From: Spirochaetaceae bacterium
GTDB taxonomy: Bacteria > Spirochaetota > Spirochaetia > Treponematales > Breznakiellaceae
NCBI GenBank assembly: GCA_031279895.1
Contig: JAITHR010000144.1
Coordinates: 1 to 12,694 of the forward strand
Direction: 5' to 3'
DNA: 12,694 nt
A program made the position numbers and the translations under genes. The notes beneath the pieces were generated by a model, which was not told the origin of the DNA, made no database searches, and worked only from the letters and a program-made list of their open reading frames with translations. Within the stretch, counting starts at the first letter, position 1; each line of letters opens with the position of its first letter. Shown here piece after piece: positions 6,700-12,558 of the stretch.

Positions 6700-7167
6700 G
6701 CGACTGTCAGCTGACCGACTGGCGGGCGGGCGCGGCGCGGGAAGACGTTGGAACCGTCGGAGACGGCGGCGGCTGGGGGGTCATAGACCCCCCAAACCCC
6801 CCACCGACGCAAGACGCGCCGCGCCCCGAACAACGCGCCGCCCCTTACGACGCACAACAACGCATAGCTCCCAAACCGCCCGCCGTTGCGCGAGAGCGTA
6901 GCCGCGCCTCAACAGTAACCAGTAAATTAAACGGACAGGGTGTTGCACTACTTGGAAACAACAAGCGGCCATGCTGTGCCTCCGGCGCTGCCGGCGGGGT
7001 GTTGCACCATTCGGAGGCAACAGGCGGCCATGCTGAAACAGCCGGAGGCTGCGCGAGAGCGTAGCCGCGCCTCAACAGCACTGACGCGCTCACCGGACAA
7101 GGTGTTGCACAAATTTGAAACAACAGGCGGCCATGTTTGGAACAGCCGGAGGCTGCGGAGGCTGCGG
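6700..7167 (+). repeat. Composite intergenic repeat, copy 4, plus duplicated modules
   Basis: A hairpin CCGTC-GGA-GACGG (6754-6766) and a palindrome TGGGGGGTC-ATA-GACCCCCCA (6774-6794) open a forward full-length unit matching copies 1 and 3. The unit includes the acgcgccgcgccccgaac block, hairpin GTTGCGC-GAGA-GCGTAGC (6885-6902), the ggacagggtgttgcac module (6933-6973) and hairpin CCGGC-GCT-GCCGG (6982-6994). The last part is then reiterated: second and third copies of the ggtgttgcac module (6998-7032, 7095-7135), hairpins CAGCC-GGA-GGCTG (7039-7051, 7143-7155), and another GAGA-loop hairpin (7047-7066). The block ends against the stop codon of the cardiolipin synthase gene. I find no gene in it. 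Confidence 0.8.
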
Positions 7168-8703
7168 TTACATGAGGGGGGCGAAGAGGCGCAGGATGTC
7201 TTGCAGCATCACTTGGAAAGCGTTTCGCGCACAGTCTTCGAGGGTAATCTGATGGCAGAGGGGAAGGGTGGCAAGGAAATCCGCTTTGACGGCCTGTACC
7301 GTCTGATCCTCGTACACGCACACGCCGCACTCGAAATGGAGGTAGAGGCTGCGGAAATCAAGGTTTATGGTGCCTACGGTGGCCACGCGGTCGTCCGACA
7401 CGAAGGTCTTTGAATGGTTGAAGCCGTTGGTATATTCGTACACCTTCACGCCGGAGGACACAAGCTGCCGGTAAAACGAGCGGGAGGTAACCGCCACGAT
7501 TTTCTTGTCCCACCGGTGGGGCGTGATAATCCGCACGTCAACCCCGCTCTTCGCCGCCAGGGTCAGCGCCGAGATGAGGTTGTCGTCCACCACGAGATAG
7601 GGCGTGTTGATGTACACGTACTCCTTGGCGTTGTTTATAATCTGCATATAGACGTGTTCCCCCACGTTTTCGGGATCAATCGGGTTGTCCGCGTAGGGCT
7701 GGACGTAGCCCGCGGAAGAAACCGGACAGGGATCCCGGGTCCAGGGGTAAAACGACTTGAAATCGTCCTTTTGTTTCAGCTCGACGTTCCACATCTGCAA
7801 GAAAATCAGGGTGAAAGACCAGGCGGCCTCACCGTATACCATAATCGCCGCGTCTTTCCAATGCCCGAAGCGCTCAAGGGCGTTAATATACTCGTCCGCA
7901 AGGTTGACCCCGCCGGTAAACGCCGTCTTCCCGTCAATCACGATGATTTTCCGGTGGTCCCGGTTGTTCTGAAGGGAGGAAAGGAGCGGGGTAAACGGGT
8001 TAAACACCTGGGACCGTATGCCGCGCTCCCGGAGGTACTGCGGGAAGTGGGGCGGCAGGGACATGAAACACCCCAGGTCGTCGTACATAAGGCGCACGTC
8101 CACGCCGGAGCGCGCCTTTCTCTCCAGAATCTCGATGATAGGGTCAAGCATAACCCCCATACGCAGGATGAAAAACTCAAGAAAGATATAGCGCTCCGCT
8201 TTCTCAAGCTCCTCAAGCACCCGTATAAAGAAGCCCTCGCCGGAATTAAAGTATTCGGTTCTCGTATGGGCGTACACCGGATACCCCACCTTTTCATGGA
8301 GGTACCGCGCCAGCGTGCGGTACTCCTTACGCGCCGCGACGAGTTCCGCGAGCGCCTCCGGGTCCGTAACATAGAAAGGACGGCACCTGCCGCGGGCGCT
8401 TTCTATTTTGCGGCGGAAGACCCGCGAGTCCGACTGGAAGTGGAACACGAGGTAGAGGAAGCCGCCGAAGATGGGAAAGAGCAGGATGAGAAATATCCAC
8501 GAAAGTTTATACGCCGGCTTCCGCTTTTTGTTTATAATATCGATGCAGACCAGCACGCTTATCCCGCGCAGTATCCAGTTGACGTAGCGGAAAAAGAGGA
8601 GCGATCCCGCGATAAGAGCAAGCATGAACCCTATTTGGGAGAGAATGACGGCAATAATCGCTATGCGCTGTTTGAGCAGCACCCTGATCCAGTTTGTCTG
8701 CAC
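7168..8703 (-). CDS. cls: Cardiolipin synthase (phospholipase D superfamily)
   Basis: The product condenses two phosphatidylglycerols, or transfers a phosphatidyl group to a related acceptor, to make cardiolipin at the inner membrane. The 511-aa length is typical. N-terminal hydrophobic segments lie at about 13-37 and 43-56, and 67-87 is a further span (PLDNc region). Two HKD motifs follow: H250-R-K252 with D257 in HRKIIVIDGKTAFTGG, and H430-S-K432 with D437 in HSKTFVSDD. Both are complete, so the enzyme should be active. GTG 8703 is chosen because GAGAGGGGG lies 6 nt upstream and the membrane segment starts soon after; the frame is open further upstream but that would overlap the preceding gene. 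It begins 13 nt after the YciO/Sua5 stop, implying an operon. Confidence 0.92.
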   Translation of the reverse strand: MQTNWIRVLLKQRIAIIAVILSQIGFMLALIAGSLLFFRYVNWILRGISVLVCIDIINKKRKPAYKLSWIFLILLFPIFGGFLYLVFHFQSDSRVFRRKIESARGRCRPFYVTDPEALAELVAARKEYRTLARYLHEKVGYPVYAHTRTEYFNSGEGFFIRVLEELEKAERYIFLEFFILRMGVMLDPIIEILERKARSGVDVRLMYDDLGCFMSLPPHFPQYLRERGIRSQVFNPFTPLLSSLQNNRDHRKIIVIDGKTAFTGGVNLADEYINALERFGHWKDAAIMVYGEAAWSFTLIFLQMWNVELKQKDDFKSFYPWTRDPCPVSSAGYVQPYADNPIDPENVGEHVYMQIINNAKEYVYINTPYLVVDDNLISALTLAAKSGVDVRIITPHRWDKKIVAVTSRSFYRQLVSSGVKVYEYTNGFNHSKTFVSDDRVATVGTINLDFRSLYLHFECGVCVYEDQTVQAVKADFLATLPLCHQITLEDCARNAFQVMLQDILRLFAPLM

Positions 8704-8716
8704 CGTTTTCCCCCTC

Positions 8717-9382
8717 TCACACGGGCCAGGGGCCCGCGCCGGCGCGGAGGAGGCGTACTTCGCCGTCACTCATATCCAGAATACTGGAGCATACCCGCTG
8801 CCGTTCCTCGCCGGAATCGAGGATAAGGTCGATACCGTCGAGCGCCTCCAGTTCCCACCCCTCTTCAAAAAGCTCCTCCTCAAGGATGACCGGAAAATCC
8901 CCGTCCCGCGCCGGCGCCGCGTCCTGCCGGTTTCCGTCGGATATGAGGGAGCGCTTGGCGGTTATCGAATAGAGCGGTGCGCCGGCCTTCCCGATAAGCG
9001 CCAGCGGTACCGGATGGTCGGGGATTCGCAGCCCGATTTCCTTGCGCCGCAGTCCGAGTTTCTTTTCGGTGCCGAGGAGCGTTTTGAGGATGAACACATA
9101 GGGGCCGGGGGTAAGCTGCTTTATAAGACGGAAGCGGGTATTGTCCATGCTGCAAAACTCGCCGAACTGGGAAATGCGCCCGCAGAGCAGCGTGAAGTGC
9201 CGCTCCTCCCGTTCCGCGGAAAGCTCCTTAAGTCTTTTTACGCCGCCCCGCGCCGTAATCGAACAGACGACGCTCCAGCTTGTGTCCGTGGGCAGCGCCA
9301 AGAGCCCGCCTGCCGTAAGAAGATCCGCTCCTCTCCTCAAAATCCGGTCGTCAATATTGCCGGGAACCACATATTCAATCAT
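8717..9382 (-). CDS. YrdC/Sua5/YciO-family protein (threonylcarbamoyl-AMP synthase-like)
   Basis: This 221-aa protein has the single YrdC domain that binds nucleotides and RNA. In TsaC/Sua5 it makes threonylcarbamoyl-AMP for the t6A modification of tRNA. Motifs include GGLLALPTDTSWSVVC (25-40), KRLKELSAER (49-58), TPGPYVFILK (91-100), IGLRIPDHPV (116-125) and YSITAKRSLISDG (138-150). The PTDT and TPGPY motifs are canonical. The divergence at TSWSVV and KRS is closer to the YciO subgroup, whose function is less certain, so I give no gene symbol. ATG 9382 is preceded by GGGAGGT 6 nt away, a strong ribosome-binding site. It is the first gene of a two-gene unit with cls; its end overlaps the cls ribosome-binding site. 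Confidence 0.88.
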   Translation of the reverse strand: MIEYVVPGNIDDRILRRGADLLTAGGLLALPTDTSWSVVCSITARGGVKRLKELSAEREERHFTLLCGRISQFGEFCSMDNTRFRLIKQLTPGPYVFILKTLLGTEKKLGLRRKEIGLRIPDHPVPLALIGKAGAPLYSITAKRSLISDGNRQDAAPARDGDFPVILEEELFEEGWELEALDGIDLILDSGEERQRVCSSILDMSDGEVRLLRAGAGPWPV

Positions 9383-9400
9383 CAGTTTACCTCCCCCGCC

Positions 9401-9431
9401 CAGCCTCCGCAGCCTCCGCAGCCTCCGGCTG
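9401..9431 (-). repeat. Triplicated GGAGGCTG element upstream of the YciO/Sua5 gene
   Basis: On the minus strand CAGCCGGAGGCTG is followed by two further GGAGGCTG copies with cg spacers, ending 10-20 nt before the ATG. The same element, with two GGAGGCTGC copies, lies in opposite orientation directly after the downstream cls stop (7143-7167). Each copy contains a Shine-Dalgarno-like GGAGG. Confidence 0.7.
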
Positions 9432-9533
9432 TTTTAAACAGCGTCCCGCGCAGCGCCTCTCAGCAATCTCCGCCCGCTTTGAGCCGCCTATCAGGACGCT
9501 TATGGAACCGCCGGCGGCGGGCCTGAGGCGGCG
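9419..9533 (+). repeat. About 115-bp direct repeat, first copy
   Basis: It starts with hairpin CAGCC-TCC-GGCTG (9419-9431), overlaps palindrome GCTGTTT-T-AAACAGC (9428-9442), and continues cgtcccgc, then gctttgagccgc, tatcagga, and hairpin CCGCC-GGC-GGCGG (9508-9520). The second copy at 9606-9719 is very similar along its whole length. The AT-rich stretch between the copies (about 9539-9575, ggtatatggtaagattatcg) is the likeliest place for the promoter of the leftward YciO/Sua5-cls unit, though I cannot pick boxes confidently. No gene is present. Confidence 0.85.
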
Positions 9534-9605
9534 TAAGCCGGTATATGGTAAGATTATCGGTATGTATCGCGGATTTACCTGTTCCCGCACAGCGCCGCCT
9601 CCGCC

Positions 9606-9719
9606 CAGCCTCCGGCTGTTTTAAACAGCGTCCCGCACAGCGGCTGTAAGCAATCAACGTCTGCTTTGAGCCGCGTATCAGGAAGCCGTTGGAACCGCCG
9701 GAGGCGGGCCGGAGGCGGT
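9606..9719 (+). repeat. About 115-bp direct repeat, second copy
   Basis: This is the second copy of the 9419-9533 repeat. It has hairpin CAGCC-TCC-GGCTG (9606-9618), overlapping palindrome GCTGTTT-T-AAACAGC (9615-9629), ctttgagccgc, tatcaggaagc, and hairpin CCGCC-GGA-GGCGG (9695-9707). It ends where the -35 box of the tetR promoter begins. Parts of the right half also occur near 520-555 and 6741-6766. Confidence 0.85.
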
Positions 9720-9748
9720 TGACTTGGGAAGGCGGATATGCGTATAGT
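9719..9748 (+). promoter_or_regulatory. tetR promoter
   Basis: TTGACT (9719-9724) and TATAGT (9743-9748) are 18 bp apart, each matching the sigma-70 consensus at five of six positions. Transcription would start near 9755, giving a 5' leader of about 23 nt to the ATG at 9778. The leader has no purine-rich ribosome-binding site. The -10 box overlaps the left arm of the operator. Confidence 0.7.
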
Positions 9749-9779
9749 ATAGTTACCGACCAGTCGGTAACTATACTAT
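9744..9779. promoter_or_regulatory. Perfect 36-bp palindromic TetR operator
   Basis: Left arm ATAGTATAGTTACCGAC (9744-9760) and right arm GTCGGTAACTATACTAT (9763-9779) are exact inverted repeats around CA. The inner TTACCGACCAGTCGGTAA resembles operators of many TetR/AcrR regulators. It covers most of the -10 box, the presumed transcription start and the first two bases of the tetR start codon, so binding should block transcription. Autorepression is the natural reading, inferred from position. Confidence 0.85.
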
Positions 9780-11007
9780 GACCAAACAAGAGATCATTAC
9801 CGCCGCTTTCAGCGTTTGGGGGCGGGATCTGTACCAGTCCACCAGCCTCGAAAAACTTGCCCGCGCCCTGGGCGTGAGCAAACCGGCGCTCTACCGGCAC
9901 TTCAAAAACAAACAGGCGCTCCTTGACGCCATGTACGCCTCGTTTTTCGACCGATACGCGGCGTTTATCAAACCCCGGTATGATACGGCCCGCGCCCTCG
10001 AAGACCCCGGCGGCGGGCTTCTTTGCGTCTCCCGCGCCATGCTCGAATATTATATCCGCCATAAAGAGATGTTTGTCTTTTCCATCGTGCGGCACTGTGG
10101 AAACGAACGGAATATTTTCGATCAGTTTCTGGAGCGGGGCATTGACCTGCGGCGGTTTCAGCGGGAAGACCGCCAAAACACCCCCGAACCCTATCCGTCT
10201 CTCATTCAGCTTATTATGGGGGTGATCACGTTTGTCATAGGCTACTTCCACCGGCCCATAGCCGACCTGCCGGACCGTGCGGCGCCGGTCGCGCCGGATG
10301 CGGAAGACCTTATCGCGTTCGCGGAGAAAATCATCGCGGAGGGCCTTGGAGTAGCGCGGGAGACCGTCGGGGAGCTTGAGTACGCCTGTCTTGAGGGGCG
10401 TATCGGGGAACGGAGTTACGAAACCGGCGAGGGGGAGGCCCTGCTTAAAGCGGTGGCCAAAGCGGTGGCCGAGGCCGGGCCGTATAAAGCCTCGATGGAT
10501 ATGGTGGCGCGCTGTTCCGGCCTCTCCAAAAGCGGGCTGTACTCCCATTTCAAGAATAAAAAGGATATGCTGCGCCGCCTCTTTGTTACCGAGTTCGACC
10601 GGATTATCCACTACGCGGAAGAGGGCGGCAGGCTCTCGGAGATACCGGCGGAGCGCCTCTACCTGACGCTCTTTTCCGTGGCCGATTACCTTCGGGCGCG
10701 CTCGGAGATACTTCTTTCCGCAAGCTGGATTAAGACGAGGCGGTTTGAAACGCTGGATTTGAAAACCAACCCCTTCCCGCGCCTTTGCAGGTTGTACCGC
10801 GCCTTTCAAGAAATTGACCTTAGACTTCCCGAAACCGGCGAAAACGTGTTCCTGTCCGACCGGTCGGAACGGCTCTGCCTTATGATCCTCTTTCTGATTG
10901 TCCACATCTTAACGCGCCGGACCGAAAAGGACGGGGCATCCGCCTTGTCCAATGAGAGTATCAGGCGCCTGTTCCGCTTTATCGCTCTGGGCATGAGGGG
11001 ATTATGA
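9778..11007 (+). CDS. Tandem (double) TetR-family transcriptional regulator
   Basis: The 409-aa product is twice normal TetR length and carries two DNA-binding domains. The first helix-turn-helix is at about residues 22-48 (TSLEKLARALGVSKPALYRH, then FKNKQAL). The second is at about 238-265 (ASMDMVARCSGLSKSGLYSH, then FKNKKDML). Each is followed by some 140-150 helical residues of the ligand-binding/dimerisation type, so the chain reads as two full TetR units (about 1-205 and 213-409). The recognition helices are alike (SKPALYRHF and SKSGLYSHF), consistent with a symmetric operator. ATG 9778 fits the normal TetR N-terminus exactly but has no Shine-Dalgarno. The protein probably represses its own gene and the efflux genes 138 bp downstream, releasing DNA when it binds a drug or lipid-like ligand; the ligand is unknown. 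Confidence 0.92.
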   Translation: MTKQEIITAAFSVWGRDLYQSTSLEKLARALGVSKPALYRHFKNKQALLDAMYASFFDRYAAFIKPRYDTARALEDPGGGLLCVSRAMLEYYIRHKEMFVFSIVRHCGNERNIFDQFLERGIDLRRFQREDRQNTPEPYPSLIQLIMGVITFVIGYFHRPIADLPDRAAPVAPDAEDLIAFAEKIIAEGLGVARETVGELEYACLEGRIGERSYETGEGEALLKAVAKAVAEAGPYKASMDMVARCSGLSKSGLYSHFKNKKDMLRRLFVTEFDRIIHYAEEGGRLSEIPAERLYLTLFSVADYLRARSEILLSASWIKTRRFETLDLKTNPFPRLCRLYRAFQEIDLRLPETGENVFLSDRSERLCLMILFLIVHILTRRTEKDGASALSNESIRRLFRFIALGMRGL

Positions 11008-11145
11008 GGGGATTTATAGAAAAATTATAAAAAAGTGGGCTGAATGCCCATACGCGCCGCGCCTATCGAAAAACGGCGGGCGTAAGACTGGCCGGAAGTC
11101 TCGGTGGCAATCACGTGCTTAAGGCCGCGCATAAGGAGTTTTTGT
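11008..11145 (+). promoter_or_regulatory. tetR-tolC intergenic leader with tolC ribosome-binding site
   Basis: The AAGGAG at 11133-11138 sits 7 nt before ATG 11146 and fixes the tolC start. The gap opens with an A/T-rich run (11011-11034, with TATAGA and TATAAA candidates for -10 boxes), then a small hairpin TGGGC-TGAAT-GCCCA (11036-11050), and AGACT-7 nt-AGTCT (11085-11101). No second copy of the tetR operator is visible here. A separate tolC promoter is possible but not demonstrated. Confidence 0.5.
11029..11050 (-). terminator. Possible minus-strand intrinsic terminator
   Basis: Read leftward, TGGGC-ATTCA-GCCCA is followed by C and a run of six T, then ATAATTTTT, which has the form of a short rho-independent terminator. 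The stem is only 5 bp. No established minus-strand gene leads into it, apart from a weak coding-like frame discussed in the findings. Confidence 0.25.
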
Positions 11146-12558
11146 ATGATAGCAGGTAGGTACGGCAGGGCCGTACTGTTCGGAGCCGAGGTCAGAGCCG
11201 GCGTATCCAAGAAAGGCGCACTCCTCGCGCTGTGCGCCGGGCTCGCGTGGCTTGGGTTCGCCCAGGAACCGGAGGCAGGCGCGGCGCGGCGGCTGTCTCC
11301 TGACGAGGCGGTGGACCTGGCGCTCAAGAGCAATCTCACCCTTGAGTCCGCACGGATTACCGCGGGCATGAAGAGACGCAAGGCGGATACCGCGTGGAAC
11401 GTGCTGGTTCCTTCACTCGATATAAGCGCCGCCGCGACCGGTTCACTCTATAAGGCGGAGCCCGCAAGCCCGCTCGCGCCCGCGCCGGTCCAGTGGCGGT
11501 TTATTCCCCTGTCGGCTTCGGCGTCTCTCAGCCTGAACGCGGCGCTCTTCGAGGGGATGCGGAACCTTAGACTGGATTACGAGGCGGGCATCATTGCCCT
11601 TGACAAGGCAAAGTCCCAGCTTGAGCGGGACGTGCGCAAGGCGTACTACAATATGCTTCTTATTCAGGAGAATATCGCCTTATTGCGCGAGAGCCTGGCC
11701 GCCGCGGAACGGCGCCTTGAGACCGCCCGCGCCAATTACCGTGCGGGCCTCGCGCCGGAGCTGACCATGCTTCAGGCGCAGGTTGCCATGGAGAACATGA
11801 AGCCCACGATCGATCAGACGGAAAACGGGTTTAAGCTCAGTATGGCCCAGTTCGCCATGAACCTGGGACTTCCCTATGATACCCGGTTTGAGCTTATTCC
11901 CCTTGAACAGGTCCCCGCGTTCGCGCCCCTTGAGGTGAAGGAGCTTATCTCCGCGGCCTCCAGAAACAAGCCGGATATTATGGAACTCAAACAGAGCATC
12001 CTCCTTTTGGAAAGCCAGCGGAAAGCTACGTTCTATAAGATCTTTACCCCCAGCCTTACGCTGAGCTTGAGTATGCACCCGACGCTGTGGGACAACGTAA
12101 GCGGCTGGTACGCGGTGGACGACGCATGGAAAACCCAGCAGTCAAGCTGGACTTTCAGTCTGGGGTTCCGTTTGAACGGCCTGTTCCCTTTCGGATCCGA
12201 GCGTCAGGGCTTGCGGGACATCGACGACAACCTGCGCCTCCTTCATGTGGGCCTTGCCCAAGCGGTGCGCGGCACGGAAATCGAGATTTACAGCGCCATA
12301 CTCAACCTTGAGAAAGCGCGGATCACCGCCGAAGCCCAGGGGCGCACGGTTGACCTTGCGGAACGCACCTACCGGCTCACGGAAACCGCGTATCGGGCGG
12401 GCCTGCAAGACCTTTTGGAAGTGCAGAACGCCGAGCTGGAACTACGGAGAGCCAGAATAGGTATTCTGGAACAGAACTTCACCTATCTACAGGGTCTTAT
12501 TGATCTTGAATACGCGGTAGGTGTACCTTTCGGAACCCTGTCCGGGGGTATACGATGA
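11146..12558 (+). CDS. TolC-family outer-membrane efflux protein
   Basis: The 470-aa product has the two-fold OEP repeat of TolC channels, which form trimeric outer-membrane and periplasmic tunnels for efflux or type I secretion. Repeat one runs from about 50 (LSPDEAVDLALKSNLTLESA) through a long coiled helix (about 160-240, YYNMLLIQENIALLRESLAA and on). Repeat two runs from about 266 (ELISAASRNKPDIMELKQ) to the helix at about 375-455 (GRTVDLAERTYRLTETAY, AGLQDLLEVQNAEL). Amphipathic segments near 91-132 and 303-345 fit outer-membrane strands. A signal peptide (KKGALLALCAGLAWLGFAQ, cleavage after A39) follows an unusually long 23-residue n-region. ATG 11146 is set by AAGGAG 7 nt upstream. The stop overlaps the next gene's ATG (ATGA), so it is coupled to an adaptor lipoprotein. 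Confidence 0.93.
   Translation: MIAGRYGRAVLFGAEVRAGVSKKGALLALCAGLAWLGFAQEPEAGAARRLSPDEAVDLALKSNLTLESARITAGMKRRKADTAWNVLVPSLDISAAATGSLYKAEPASPLAPAPVQWRFIPLSASASLSLNAALFEGMRNLRLDYEAGIIALDKAKSQLERDVRKAYYNMLLIQENIALLRESLAAAERRLETARANYRAGLAPELTMLQAQVAMENMKPTIDQTENGFKLSMAQFAMNLGLPYDTRFELIPLEQVPAFAPLEVKELISAASRNKPDIMELKQSILLLESQRKATFYKIFTPSLTLSLSMHPTLWDNVSGWYAVDDAWKTQQSSWTFSLGFRLNGLFPFGSERQGLRDIDDNLRLLHVGLAQAVRGTEIEIYSAILNLEKARITAEAQGRTVDLAERTYRLTETAYRAGLQDLLEVQNAELELRRARIGILEQNFTYLQGLIDLEYAVGVPFGTLSGGIR

Noticed and set aside
5884..7046. Integron attC sites or an insertion sequence
   Set aside because: No GTTRRRY/RYYYAAC core pairs, integrase or transposase could be seen; only non-coding inverted composites are present.
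8703..8769. Upstream ATG (8769) as the cls start
   Set aside because: It would overlap the YciO/Sua5 gene by about 50 bp and add a non-conserved Ala/Pro stretch; GTG 8703 has a well-spaced GAGAGGGGG.
7414..8826. Long plus-strand frame (470 codons) opposite cls
   Set aside because: The minus strand encodes cardiolipin synthase with both HKD motifs; the plus frame is a GC-rich shadow.
9460..10905. Long minus-strand frame (481 codons) opposite tetR
   Set aside because: The plus strand encodes the tandem TetR with its operator; the minus frame runs through repeats and resembles no family.
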